Source: Halalkalibacter suaedae (GTDB taxonomy: Bacteria > Bacillota > Bacilli > Bacillales > Bacillaceae_D). Taken from it: a stretch of 64,000 bases of DNA. The stretch spans positions 186,001 through 250,000 of the forward strand of contig NZ_JAGKSQ010000005.1 in assembly GCF_017939705.1 (NCBI RefSeq), read 5' to 3'. Position 1 is the first letter of the stretch. Every line of letters starts with the position of its first letter. Below the pieces are notes generated by a model that ran no database searches, was not told the DNA's origin, and worked only from the letters and a program-made list of their open reading frames with translations. Shown here piece by piece: positions 56,191-64,000 of the stretch. A program made the translations under genes and the position numbers.

Positions 56191-56292
56191 GAAATATACG
56201 TAGACTCCTGCGGGATTTAAAGCCAAAGTTGAGACCCCGCAGGCGGAGCCGAGGAGGCACAACGGCTTCCCGCGGAAAGCGAAGTATATTTC
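56191..56292. repeat. Bacillaceae-type interspersed repeat element
   Basis: About 100 bp with inverted ends (GAAATATAC and GTATATTTC) and an inner CCTGCGGG/CCCGCAGG pair, plus GAGCCGAGGAGGC and CCCGCGGAAAGCGAAG. I recall near-identical sequence scattered in many copies in Bacillaceae genomes; only one copy is in this window, so its multiplicity must be checked. It does not code for a protein. Confidence 0.6.
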
Positions 56293-56371
56293 AGGAGCGA
56301 TGTCCTTACACCATACCATTTCGTTCATTTTTTAGTTTAGTTCAAACACTTTTGTCCTAGCCTCTTCAATT

Positions 56372-56623
56372 TTATTGCTGATAGCCAATTTTTTGTTCAA
56401 CCTTTTGACAAACTTCTTCGGCTGTCATACCGTCAGCATTGATGACAGATCCTTTAATTGCTGCATCTTGCACACCCATTACATTTTGATCTTGTCCTGT
56501 TATGACGCAGCAATCGCAGCCTTGTGCATCCTGCTCTTGTTTTAATTGAATAACTTCATATCCTTTAGATTGTAGTTCCTGCTGCACTGCTGTTAAAGAT
56601 TGTTCCACACCGATTCTAGCCAT
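56372..56623 (-). CDS. ykuS: UPF0180 family protein YkuS
   Basis: An 83-residue protein starting [20 protein letters not shown], with [18 protein letters not shown] and a C-terminal [14 protein letters not shown] helix, hallmarks of UPF0180. Function unknown. The ATG at 56623 has GGAGGT. It sits between dapL (ykuR) and ykuT as in B. subtilis, though a terminator separates it from dapL. Confidence 0.93.
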   Translation of the reverse strand: MARIGVEQSLTAVQQELQSKGYEVIQLKQEQDAQGCDCCVITGQDQNVMGVQDAAIKGSVINADGMTAEEVCQKVEQKIGYQQ

Positions 56624-56714
56624 AATTACGTACCTCCATTAATCATTTATGACGTTACACTATTAAATTTCCCGATTTTTGTTCAACTATACAGATCTAT
56701 TTGATAAGAAAAAA

Positions 56715-56754
56715 AGATATTCAGACCTAGGCAATGATAGCCTTCTGAATATCT
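56715..56754 (-). terminator. Terminator of the dap operon
   Basis: AGATATTCAGA/TCTGAATATCT arms with an inner AGGC/GCCT helix, followed in the minus direction by TTTTTTTCTT. It lies just past the dapL stop. Confidence 0.92.
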
Positions 56755-56761
56755 TTTTCGT

Positions 56762-57877
56762 TTATCTTTTTAAGTAATTAGCAATCGTTTCAACAGCAAA
56801 TATTAGTGCATCCTCATTCGGCTCTAATTTAGCATCATGGAGGCCATATTGACTATTTACTCCTAACCAGAACATAAAGCCTGGTATTTCTTCGAGAAAA
56901 TACCCAAAATCCTCACCTGTCATAGCTTCATCACAAATAACTAGATTGACATCTTTTTGCTCTTTAGCAAAGGTAATAAATTCGCTTGTAATTGTCTCTT
57001 CATTGTAAACCTGACAATAGTTCGCACCATAATCAATGTCTATTGAGCATTCAAAACCTATTTCAATTCCTTTAACGATTGCTTCAATTCTCTTCTTCAC
57101 TTTTTGCATGGTCTCAATCGAACGTGTCCGTATCGTCCCTTCAACAACAGCTGTTTCCGCGATAATATTTTGTTTCGTTCCACCTTTAATGACTCCGATT
57201 GTAATAACACCGGCGTCAAGTGGATCGACATTCCTTGAAATAATCGTTTGAAGTTGAGTCACTAAATAACTTGCAGCAACGACCATGTCATTTGCTGTGT
57301 GCGGATATGCCGCATGTCCACCCTTGCCTTTTAAGGTGATAAAGAGCTCAGAAGTATTCGCAAACAATAACCCTGGCTTAATTGCAATCGTACCCACTGG
57401 GTGTTCTGGTGCAATATGTAATGCCATGATGTTATCTGGCTTCCATTTCTTTAATTGTTCTAATTTCAGCATTTCTTGTGCTGCTCCAGGACCCTCTTCA
57501 GCTGGTTGAAAAATAAATAGCAAATTATTCATCGGTTGGTTACTAGCAAAATGAGTAAGTAAACCAAGTGCAATGGTCATATGAAAATCATGCCCACAAG
57601 CATGCATCGTATTAGGATGAATGGAGCGAAAATCGTAATCCGTCTGTTCATTTATCGGCAAACCATCAATATCTGCTCTGTAAGCAACTGTTTTAGTTGG
57701 ATTACTCCCTTTAACATGGACAAATATTCCAGTCTTCCACGTCTCAACTGTTAAAAACTGCTGAGATAGGTGATGAATTTTGTTTAACAGATAGCTCTGC
57801 GTTTTCACTTCTTCAAATCCTAGTTCTGGTATTTGGTGTAAGTCACGTCGTATTTTGATTAGCTCATCTGCCCTCAT
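56762..57877 (-). CDS. dapL: N-acetyldiaminopimelate deacetylase (YkuR)
   Basis: A 371-residue M20-family amidohydrolase. Metal-site motifs are [11 protein letters not shown] (about 91-101), [13 protein letters not shown] (about 127-139) and the late MTGEDFGYF. It removes acetyl from N-acetyl-LL-diaminopimelate in the acetylase branch of lysine and peptidoglycan synthesis. The ATG at 57877 directly follows the upstream aminotransferase stop codon (TAGATG), so translation is coupled. The symbol dapL is also used for a different aminotransferase in other bacteria; here it means the deacetylase. Confidence 0.93.
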   Translation of the reverse strand: MRADELIKIRRDLHQIPELGFEEVKTQSYLLNKIHHLSQQFLTVETWKTGIFVHVKGSNPTKTVAYRADIDGLPINEQTDYDFRSIHPNTMHACGHDFHMTIALGLLTHFASNQPMNNLLFIFQPAEEGPGAAQEMLKLEQLKKWKPDNIMALHIAPEHPVGTIAIKPGLLFANTSELFITLKGKGGHAAYPHTANDMVVAASYLVTQLQTIISRNVDPLDAGVITIGVIKGGTKQNIIAETAVVEGTIRTRSIETMQKVKKRIEAIVKGIEIGFECSIDIDYGANYCQVYNEETITSEFITFAKEQKDVNLVICDEAMTGEDFGYFLEEIPGFMFWLGVNSQYGLHDAKLEPNEDALIFAVETIANYLKR

Positions 57878-59095
57878 CTATTGACCTACTCTCAATAACT
57901 TCTCGATTTCCGTTTCGAAAGCACTAATAAAGCGTTCAACTTCTTCAATCGTTAAAGTTAAAGGTGGGAGTAACCTAATAATTGTCTGCTGTGTAACATC
58001 AACCATTACCCCAACTTCCAACAATCGAGCTTGAATGTCCTTAACAGCCTTAGCGTCAAGCGACATTACGATACCTATCATCATCCCTTTACCACGTACA
58101 TCCCCTATGATCGAACCATGCTTTTTCTTTAATTCATTTAATCGTTGGTGTAGCTTTGTTGCAACGTTCGTACCAGTCTTTAGTTGACCTTGATCGAGCA
58201 ATACATCGATTACCGCATTTCCCAAAGCAGCACTTAGTGGGGAGGGAGCAAATGTCGTGCCATGATCACCTGGTTTAAATAAATTCTCATGCTTTTCTGC
58301 AACAATAATCCCCCCAAGTGGCAATCCTCCACCAATTCCTTTTGCAAATAGAATTAAGTCGGGGGCAATCCCTGCATGTTGATAAGCAAAAAATTCACCA
58401 GTTCTGCCGATTCCTGTTTGGATCTCATCCATACAACATAAAACATTATATTTGTGACAGAGCTTGGAAATATCTCTAATATACTCTTCTTCAAGAGTGA
58501 CAATTCCTCCAGAACCTAATACTGGTTCAACAATCATTGCCGCTGGTTTATGAGTTTTCAAGATCGTTTCCAACTCATCCGTTTGATGTGGAGTTACTTC
58601 ATACACAGGAATATCGGTAACCGGGAAGTCTTGATAGACACTTTTTTGTCTTGTCAATTTCAAAGCTCCAAGCGTACGACCATGAAAGCTCTGTTTTAAC
58701 ACGACAATCCCGTTACGAGCCTCTTCTTGATCCTTTGACCATTTATGAATCAACTTCAGTGCGGCCTCTGTTGCTTCTGCACCCGAATTCGTAAAAAAAA
58801 CTTTCCCTTTAATCGAATTTGAAATTAGACTTTCAGCAAGTTTGATTGCAGGCTTATTGTAGAAATAGTTTGATATATGCAAAAATTTAGCCGCTTGTTC
58901 TTTTAATACTTTTGAAAGTTCAGGATGTGAATGCCCTAAAATATTTACAGCTAACCCAGTAAATAAATCAAGATATTGATTCCCATTTTCATCATACAAA
59001 TAATTGCCTTCCCCACGTTCAATTACAATCGGTAGTCTGCCATATGTAGACATAATTACTTCTTGGTCTCTATCCATCCAATTAGACAAAGTCAT
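57878..59095 (-). CDS. Class III PLP aminotransferase in the dap operon (ArgD-like; candidate N-acetyl-LL-DAP aminotransferase)
   Basis: About 405 residues of the acetylornithine/ornithine aminotransferase family. Visible are GNQYLDLFTGLAVNILGH, FFTNSGAEATEAALK (phosphate-binding), SFHGRTLGALKLT, DEIQTGIGRTGEFFA and the Schiff-base lysine in LILFAKGIGGGLPLG. It lies between dapH and dapL and is fused in translation to dapL, so a role as the N-acetyl-LL-2,6-diaminopimelate aminotransferase is inferred. Plain ArgD activity remains possible. The start is ambiguous: ATG 59098, ATG 59095 or TTG 59089, all after AGAAAGG. Confidence 0.88.
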   Translation of the reverse strand: MTLSNWMDRDQEVIMSTYGRLPIVIERGEGNYLYDENGNQYLDLFTGLAVNILGHSHPELSKVLKEQAAKFLHISNYFYNKPAIKLAESLISNSIKGKVFFTNSGAEATEAALKLIHKWSKDQEEARNGIVVLKQSFHGRTLGALKLTRQKSVYQDFPVTDIPVYEVTPHQTDELETILKTHKPAAMIVEPVLGSGGIVTLEEEYIRDISKLCHKYNVLCCMDEIQTGIGRTGEFFAYQHAGIAPDLILFAKGIGGGLPLGGIIVAEKHENLFKPGDHGTTFAPSPLSAALGNAVIDVLLDQGQLKTGTNVATKLHQRLNELKKKHGSIIGDVRGKGMMIGIVMSLDAKAVKDIQARLLEVGVMVDVTQQTIIRLLPPLTLTIEEVERFISAFETEIEKLLRVGQ

Positions 59096-59119
59096 CATAC
59101 CTTTCTCTATGTATTGAAA

Positions 59120-59147
59120 GCAGCTTTGCCGATTACGACAAAGCTGC
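59120..59147 (-). terminator. Hairpin between dapH and the aminotransferase gene
   Basis: GCAGCTTTG/CAAAGCTGC arms (9 bp) with a 10-nt loop lie 18 bp after dapH and about 13 bp before the next SD. The T-run is short (TTTCAATAC), so it may be a partial terminator that lowers downstream expression or a processing site. Confidence 0.5.
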
Positions 59148-59164
59148 TTGTCCACTATAAACCA

Positions 59165-59887
59165 TTATCTATCTTCGTTTAAACGACGAAGCTCTTGCTT
59201 AATTTCTGTTTTGCCTTTAGTCTTTTCGTCAATCTCTTTGATCACTCGAGCTGGTGTACCAGCAACAACGGTATTTGGAGGGACATCTTCTGTCACAATT
59301 GCTCCAGCTGCAACAACAGCTCCCTTACCTACCGTAACACCTTCAAGAATAACACAATTAGCTCCTACAACAACATCATCTTCAACGACAACTGGTTTAG
59401 CTGAAGGTGGTTCAATTACACCGGCTAATACAGAGCCCGCTCCGATATGACAATTCTTACCAACAGTAGCACGTCCACCAAGGACCACGTTCATATCGAT
59501 CATAGTTCCTTCACCAATAACGGAACCGATGTTAATGCTAGCACCCATCATAATTACAGCGTTATTCCCAATTTCTACCTGATCACGAATAACCGCTCCT
59601 GGTTCAATTCTTGCTTGGATATTTTTCATATCAAGCAATGGAATAGCTGAATTACGACGATCATTCTCCACAACATAATCCTCAATCGCTGATTCGTTTG
59701 CTTTTAATACAGCTTCAATCTGGCTCCATTCACCAAAAAGAACACCAACAGATCCTGTAATAAAGGACTTTGTATCAGAACCAAAATCAATACCATCTAA
59801 ATTCCCTTTAATATGTACTTTTACTGGGGTTTTCTTTTCACTTTGTGAAATAAACTGAATAATTTCATTTGCATCCATCATTTTCAT
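59165..59887 (-). CDS. dapH: Tetrahydrodipicolinate N-acetyltransferase (YkuQ)
   Basis: A 240-residue protein beginning [13 protein letters not shown]. An N-terminal domain (1-90) is followed by left-handed beta-helix hexapeptide repeats (about 90-215: [40 protein letters not shown]). It acetylates tetrahydrodipicolinate with acetyl-CoA, the first step of the acetylase DAP pathway. The second of two ATGs (59887) fits the conserved N-terminus and a 7-nt spacing from AGGAGG. First gene of dapH-aminotransferase-dapL. Confidence 0.95.
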   Translation of the reverse strand: MKMMDANEIIQFISQSEKKTPVKVHIKGNLDGIDFGSDTKSFITGSVGVLFGEWSQIEAVLKANESAIEDYVVENDRRNSAIPLLDMKNIQARIEPGAVIRDQVEIGNNAVIMMGASINIGSVIGEGTMIDMNVVLGGRATVGKNCHIGAGSVLAGVIEPPSAKPVVVEDDVVVGANCVILEGVTVGKGAVVAAGAIVTEDVPPNTVVAGTPARVIKEIDEKTKGKTEIKQELRRLNEDR

Positions 59888-59920
59888 CATTATTCCTCCT
59901 GTTAAATCAATCTCTCCACT

Positions 59921-59949
59921 ATGATAATGATTAAAATGACAAAATGCAA
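59921..59949 (-). promoter_or_regulatory. Predicted sigma-A promoter of dapH
   Basis: In the minus direction TTGCAT and TATCAT are separated by 17 bp, about 35 bp before dapH. No lysine riboswitch-like structure lies between it and the gene; the leader is too short. Confidence 0.5.
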
Positions 59950-60031
59950 TAATTACAAACGTATTACTACAAAATTGTTATTATTATTACTTCAAATTAT
60001 TTCCCCGGCAACAATTCGACTTTACTCTCAA

Positions 60032-60556
60032 TTATTTTTCTCTCAACCACACGAATTTAATAATTGCTTCTTTTGTTTCAGCTTCGAACATTAATTCAAA
60101 ATCATCTAGATTGTAGAGATACATCCAAAAATTATCCATTTCATTTAACTCACTATGATCAGGGGTACCTAAAGCTCTTTTAAGATCTTGCTCTGTAAGA
60201 CGATGCTCGGATATATCAAGGGCAATCGCAACACTTTTACCTGTATCTGGATTAATGAAAAAGGTCTTCTTGCCATACGTTAAGAAATCCCCACCTTCAT
60301 AACTCCCACGTTCATCGGGTTCCCCGTAAATGTCAATGATTGATGCAGTAGCTTGCCCCAACTTACTATTTGCAGGTACAAACAGTCCCGTATATCCTTC
60401 CTCGATCCAGTCGAAAGAAACAAAGGATTCCTTCTGTGAAAGAATAAGTGATTGTTGCCCTTCTGGAACAGTTTCATCGGTTTCACCAGAAGCTCTCCCA
60501 CATGCAACTAAAATTAAAACGATACAGCTTAAGTAAACTATTTTTAGTACCTTCAT
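60032..60556 (-). CDS. Lipoprotein, DUF4309-like
   Basis: A 174-residue lipoprotein with a signal peptide ending LVAC (Cys19). The mature part has SKLGQATASIIDIYGEPDERG, GDFLTYGKKTFFINPDTGKS and ALGTPDHSELNEMDNFWMYLY, a repeated (yGxPD) pattern seen in DUF4309 proteins. Function unknown. The ATG at 60556 has AAAGAGGGG at 6 nt; an opening six codons upstream is rejected. Confidence 0.75.
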   Translation of the reverse strand: MKVLKIVYLSCIVLILVACGRASGETDETVPEGQQSLILSQKESFVSFDWIEEGYTGLFVPANSKLGQATASIIDIYGEPDERGSYEGGDFLTYGKKTFFINPDTGKSVAIALDISEHRLTEQDLKRALGTPDHSELNEMDNFWMYLYNLDDFELMFEAETKEAIIKFVWLREK

Positions 60557-60702
60557 CTCTAGCCCCTCTTTCAATCAAGATATCATTAACCAGATTGGAC
60601 GAATTGATCTGCTTTTATTCATTTACAAAAAAAGCTCGTACCAAGTTATATGAACAACTTCCCTTAATCATGCTTATCAAACCCTATTTTTCAAAAGAAA
60701 AA

Positions 60703-60733
60703 AGGTTTGTCCTAGTATCTTTAGGACAAACCT
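60703..60733 (-). terminator. Terminator after the BCCT gene
   Basis: A perfect 12-bp stem (AGGTTTGTCCTA and complement) with a 7-nt loop, followed in the minus direction by TTTTTTCTTTT. Confidence 0.93.
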
Positions 60734-60741
60734 CTACTATT

Positions 60742-62235
60742 TTATACAGGCTTCTTTCTTTTTCCTTTTACTTCAGATTTGAATACCCGCAAAATTCCAA
60801 CACACATAACAAGTAAGATAATCGTTAATGGGAAAGCACTAACGATTATGGCTGTTTGTAGTGCACTCAGGCCTCCAGAAGCCATGAGAACTACAGCAGA
60901 AGCAGCTAGAATCAGGCCCCAAGACACCTTTATAAAATTGGAGGGATCCATATCTCCTCCTGTTGTTTGCATGCCTAACACAAAGGTTGCAGAATCCGCT
61001 GAGGTAATAAAGAACGTACTAATTAGTAAAACTGTTACAATTGATAGAAAGCCACCAAATGGTAGATGCTCATAGACAAAGAACAAACCTGTTTCTAAGC
61101 TTTGACTTGCAACATCAACACCTTGAACAAGGTCTAAATGTATGCCGGTTCCACCAAATACAGCAAACCAAAATGCACATACAAGAGTAGGGGCGATTAG
61201 AACAGCAATCGTAAATTCTCTGACACTTCTTCCTTTCGATACACGTGCGATGAACATCCCTACAAATGGCGACCACGAAATCCACCAGGCCCAATAAAAG
61301 ATCGTCCATCCTTGAGTCCATGCTGCTCTTTCTTCATTAAATGGTGAAAGCCTAAGTCCCATTTGAGGCAAGTTCTGAATATATTCACCAAGCGTATGTG
61401 TAAATAAATTCAATAAGAAAACCGTCGGACCTACAATTAGCATCGCTATTAACAATATTGTTGCTAAAATCATATTTGTATTACTTAGATACTTGATCCC
61501 TCTTTGAATACCAGTACTTGCAGAGAGAATGAAAAGAACTGTAATGATTCCAATAATAATTAATTGAACAGTGAAACTAACAGGTAGCCCAACTAAATAA
61601 TTTAACCCTGCATTAATTTGTTGTGCACCAAGTCCTAATGAAGCACATACACCGAATAGTGTTGCAAAGACAGCAAATATATCGATCGTGTATCCGATTG
61701 GTCCATTCACTCGATTCCCAAGCACTGGATGAAGTGTTGCACTCATTAGACCTGGAGCACCTTTTCTAAATTTAAAATAAGCTAATGCCAACGCTACAAC
61801 TGCATAAATTGCCCATGCATGAAACCCCCAATGTAAATACGTATAACGTAACCCAAGCAGGGCAGCTTCTCTTGTTCCACCTTCTCCGTATGGTGGTGCA
61901 GCATAGTGAGAAATCGGTTCAGATACACCGTAAAATAAAAGCCCAATTCCCATCCCGGCGCTAAATAGCATTGCAAACCATGTTGCTCGACTAAATTCTG
62001 GCTTATCCTCATCTTTACCTAATTTAATTTTTCCGTATTTACTAAATATGAGAAAAAGCGCGAATATCAAAAAGAAACTAGCAACTAAATTATAAAACCA
62101 GCCGAATGAATTTAAGAAGAAGGCTTGGGCTGTTCCCATGACTTCACCTAGTTGCTCTGGAAAAAAAGCTCCCCATAGCACAAAAGCTAACGCAACTATA
62201 ATTGATATTTTATAGGTAATTGTAAAATTCTTCAT
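60742..62235 (-). CDS. opuD: BCCT-family betaine transporter (OpuD-like)
   Basis: A 497-residue carrier with 12 membrane helices. The betaine-choline-carnitine signature is visible as SAGMGIGLLFYGVSEPISHY (near residues 92-111), then WGFHAWAIYA, and the conserved tryptophan-rich segment TIFYWAWWISWSPFVGMF (near residue 310) that forms the substrate box. It takes up glycine betaine or related osmolytes with sodium. The start at 62235 has only a distant GGAG. The symbol follows the closest named relative; substrate preference is not proved. Confidence 0.88.
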   Translation of the reverse strand: MKNFTITYKISIIVALAFVLWGAFFPEQLGEVMGTAQAFFLNSFGWFYNLVASFFLIFALFLIFSKYGKIKLGKDEDKPEFSRATWFAMLFSAGMGIGLLFYGVSEPISHYAAPPYGEGGTREAALLGLRYTYLHWGFHAWAIYAVVALALAYFKFRKGAPGLMSATLHPVLGNRVNGPIGYTIDIFAVFATLFGVCASLGLGAQQINAGLNYLVGLPVSFTVQLIIIGIITVLFILSASTGIQRGIKYLSNTNMILATILLIAMLIVGPTVFLLNLFTHTLGEYIQNLPQMGLRLSPFNEERAAWTQGWTIFYWAWWISWSPFVGMFIARVSKGRSVREFTIAVLIAPTLVCAFWFAVFGGTGIHLDLVQGVDVASQSLETGLFFVYEHLPFGGFLSIVTVLLISTFFITSADSATFVLGMQTTGGDMDPSNFIKVSWGLILAASAVVLMASGGLSALQTAIIVSAFPLTIILLVMCVGILRVFKSEVKGKRKKPV

Positions 62236-62311
62236 ACAAATATCTCATCTCCTCGAAGATTGTTCTTTCCTATAGTCTGTACATAATAGACATCATTATT
62301 ACAAAACAAAA

Positions 62312-62336
62312 AAAGCTCAGCTTTCGCTTGAGCTTT
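62312..62336 (-). terminator. Terminator overlapping the end of the MscS-like gene
   Basis: AAAGCTCA/TGAGCTTT arms with a 9-nt loop, followed in the minus direction by TTTTTGTTTTG. The first arm is in the last codons of the gene. Confidence 0.88.
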
Positions 62337-63420
62337 CCTGATTATCTTTTTTCTCGTTTTCCATATAGATACTTCTCGAAGGAAAAGCAACTGAAACACC
62401 TTCTTCTTCAAGAATGTTCATAATTTTAAAATTGATAGCCTCTTTTGTTTCGAACCAACTAACCCATGCTGTTGATTTTGTAAAAAAGTAAACAAATATA
62501 TCTAAGCTAGAGTCATTAAATTCACTGAAACGGACCATAATTAACTCTTGATCAACATCTTCATTTGCTCTTAGCATCGCTTCAATTCTTCTTGCACAAG
62601 TTTCAACCTTTTCCTGTGACGTACTATAGGTTAGACCTAAATTGAACGATATTTGCCTTTTATTCATTTGTGACCAATTTGTAATTGGTTCGTGTGCAAG
62701 GGTTGAGTTTGGAACCGTAATGACAGAATCAGCAAATGTTCGAATTTGCGTGCTTCGAAATGTGATATCTTCTACGATTCCTTCTACTGTTGGTGTTTCA
62801 ATCCAGTGACCCTTCTTGAAAGGTTTCTCAGTGATAATAATGATCCCACCAAAAAAATTACTAATCGTATCCTGGGCAGCTAGAGCGAATGCTAACCCAC
62901 CAAGTCCAAGGCCGGCAATGAATCCGCTAATATCGTAACCCCATTCACTAATTACAACAACAACGATCAACACAATCACAGTTGCTCGAAGTATTTTCGT
63001 CAGAAACGGTACTAGCATACTGTCTTCATCATCATCAATTCGATTCGCTATTTTAACAAAAGCCATTGAATGATACGAGACATAATTATAAAGTCCCCAA
63101 CCTATTAACACTATAATAATCGAACGATACAAATGATCAACAAACTCAATCGCTGTAAAATGAAATGGCAAATATACTAGGGATAAATACGTCCCTAAAA
63201 CAACCCAAAATGTTCGCAATGGTCTTTCATAAGAGATTAACAAGTTTGAGAAAACAGCAGTAGGTGTCTTACTGACTAATGTAAGAATTAATTTATATAT
63301 GTACTTTGTAAAGATCTTACGAAAAATTAGAAAAACAACAAAAATCCCAAAAGCTATCCCTAAGTCTGCCCATTCTAAACGCTCTAGAGAACCAACAAAC
63401 GCTTCCCATCTATTCAACAT
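62317..63420 (-). CDS. MscS-family mechanosensitive channel, YhdY-like
   Basis: A 367-residue protein with four or five N-terminal helices (about 15-38, 60-85, 93-112, 140-165), then the MscS pore and beta domain (GLGLGGLAFALAAQDTISNF, FRSTQIRTFADSVITVPNS). Longer than YkuT; YhdY/YbiO-like members look like this. The start is one of ATG 63423, ATG 63420 or TTG 63417 after AAAGGTGG; 63420 fits best. It is upstream of the BCCT transporter on the same strand, with a terminator in between, so uptake and release of osmolytes are encoded side by side. Confidence 0.9.
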   Translation of the reverse strand: MLNRWEAFVGSLERLEWADLGIAFGIFVVFLIFRKIFTKYIYKLILTLVSKTPTAVFSNLLISYERPLRTFWVVLGTYLSLVYLPFHFTAIEFVDHLYRSIIIVLIGWGLYNYVSYHSMAFVKIANRIDDDEDSMLVPFLTKILRATVIVLIVVVVISEWGYDISGFIAGLGLGGLAFALAAQDTISNFFGGIIIITEKPFKKGHWIETPTVEGIVEDITFRSTQIRTFADSVITVPNSTLAHEPITNWSQMNKRQISFNLGLTYSTSQEKVETCARRIEAMLRANEDVDQELIMVRFSEFNDSSLDIFVYFFTKSTAWVSWFETKEAINFKIMNILEEEGVSVAFPSRSIYMENEKKDNQESSSES

Positions 63421-63483
63421 CATCCCCACCTTTATTTACAATGAACATTTTATCATAGGAAAGATAGGATGAATAGAAAAAGA

Positions 63484-63517
63484 CAGCTGAAAAGCAATCA
63501 CTTTTTTCAGCTGCCTT
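63484..63517 (-). terminator. Terminator after the YtxH gene
   Basis: GCAGCTGAAAA and TTTTCAGCTG arms (10 bp) with an 11-nt loop; T-runs on both sides. Confidence 0.88.
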
Positions 63518-63527
63518 TTTTATAATT

Positions 63528-63851
63528 CTACTTCTGTGACTCTTCTGAAAATGGTTGATCTTTATCAACCACCTCTTGAATAAGTGTTCCAATTTCACTT
63601 TGTGCATGATCTAACGTTTTAGATTCCTTTGAACCTTTAATCACGTTTTCTAGTTCCTCTTCCCATTCCTCTCCAAATTCCAGAAGAGTTTGTGATATAG
63701 ATGGATATTTACTTTTAGCCATTCTCATGATCTCATTGCGGAGGGTTTCACCTTTTTCAGTTGTTAACATCATTACACCTGCTGCACCGACAAAGCCACC
63801 AATAACTGAACTTACTACTAAACCTCTACCCGTTGTCCCTTTACGTGCCAT
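63528..63851 (-). CDS. YtxH-like protein
   Basis: A 107-residue protein with a glycine-rich N-terminal helix (VVSSVIGGFVGAAGVMMLTT, about 11-30) followed by TEKGETLRNEIMRMAKS and a charged helical tail, as in YtxH-type (gas-vesicle-like) stress proteins. Function is unknown. The ATG at 63851 has GTAGGTG upstream; the ATG three codons earlier is less likely. Confidence 0.8.
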   Translation of the reverse strand: MARKGTTGRGLVVSSVIGGFVGAAGVMMLTTEKGETLRNEIMRMAKSKYPSISQTLLEFGEEWEEELENVIKGSKESKTLDHAQSEIGTLIQEVVDKDQPFSEESQK

Positions 63852-63970
63852 GATATACACCTACTTTTTTAAATTATTATCTACATTATGTGGAAATTTT
63901 ATGTATGTTAATCTAAGTTTGTTTCATAGAATTAAGGATTAAAGAATCAATCTTTAACCCTCATTTATTC

Positions 63971-64000
63971 CTAATCATGGTGATGGCCTTTATGGTGTTC
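63971..64000 (-). CDS. C-terminal end of a histidine-rich protein (gene begins outside window)
   Basis: The last nine codons of a minus-strand frame are inside the window and read EHHKGHHHD then TAG. A hairpin-like GGGTTAAAGA/TCTTTAATCC sequence follows at about 63933-63958 and may end the transcript. A His-rich tail would fit a metal-handling protein, but too little is visible to name it. Confidence 0.35.
   Translation of the reverse strand, partial: EHHKGHHHD

Noticed and set aside
59891..60031. Lysine riboswitch upstream of dapH
   Set aside because: The spacer is only 141 bp, AT-rich, with a promoter close to the gene and no multi-helix structure or terminator.
62186..62252. Short upstream frame overlapping the BCCT gene start
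   Set aside because: An ATG follows GAGGAG with no spacing, which is not a workable ribosome site, and the peptide would be 12 residues.

Overview
This window is chromosomal DNA from an endospore-forming, low-GC member of the Bacillaceae. Almost every gene matches, in order and strand, the Bacillus subtilis segments ykuT-ykuQ, ykqC(rnjA)-pdhABCD-speA-yktABC, ylaF-ylaN, ctaA-ctaF and ylbA-yllA, read in the opposite orientation. Gene names rest on remembered family sequences and this synteny; no database search was run. No rRNA, tRNA, CRISPR array, prophage or intact insertion sequence was seen.

Layout. 1-20 kb is the ylb block: bshC (cut by the left edge), a DUF3397 gene, panE, gerR, rpmF, ylbN, tmcAL (ylbM), ylbL, ylbK, ylbJ, coaD, rsmD (ylbH), ylbG, ricF (ylbF), ylbE, ylbD, ylbC and ylbA. 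Local insertions are an MFS transporter, uvsE, an ATP-grasp gene, two exported proteins and a YtvI-type permease. 20-27 kb holds the caa3 cytochrome oxidase genes ctaB-C-D-E-F, a separate DUF420 assembly-factor gene, and divergent ctaA. 27-35 kb is the yla block (photolyase, ylaN, glsA, ylaL, phoH, ylaI, ylaH, typA, ylaF). 35-40 kb has a beta-hydroxyacid dehydrogenase, an inositol phosphatase, ykzI, yktB, yktA and speA. 39.6-44 kb is envelope-related: a GAF protein, an M23 lipoprotein, a polysaccharide deacetylase lipoprotein, an aromatic-acid-exporter-like protein and a thioredoxin-like lipoprotein. 44-54 kb has pdhABCD, ykyA, a YjcZ spore gene, def, rpoY, rnjA and an amidase. 54.7-64 kb has ykuT, ykuS, a modified dap operon, a DUF4309 lipoprotein, a BCCT betaine transporter, a second MscS channel and a YtxH protein.

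Functional threads: aerobic respiration (ctaA/B make heme A for caa3 oxidase; pdhABCD feeds acetyl-CoA), RNA metabolism (RNase J1, RpoY, TmcAL, RsmD, Ric proteins), sporulation (gerR, ylbD, ylbJ, yjcZ), cell-wall precursors and remodelling (dap genes, M23, deacetylase, amidase), osmotic response (BCCT carrier plus two MscS channels) and UV repair (photolyase plus UvsE).

Most of the window is ordinary core genome. The points most worth a second look are a structured, terminator-bearing leader RNA at about 10.1-10.25 kb with mutually exclusive helices; a class III aminotransferase inserted between dapH and dapL; tandem ResD-like boxes between ctaB and ctaA; a GC-rich mosaic with a Bacillaceae-type repeat at 55.85-56.29 kb; and two unannotated small ORFs. 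Coding starts were re-chosen from Shine-Dalgarno (SD) spacing where the longest reading frame was clearly too long; several genes then start with TTG or GTG.
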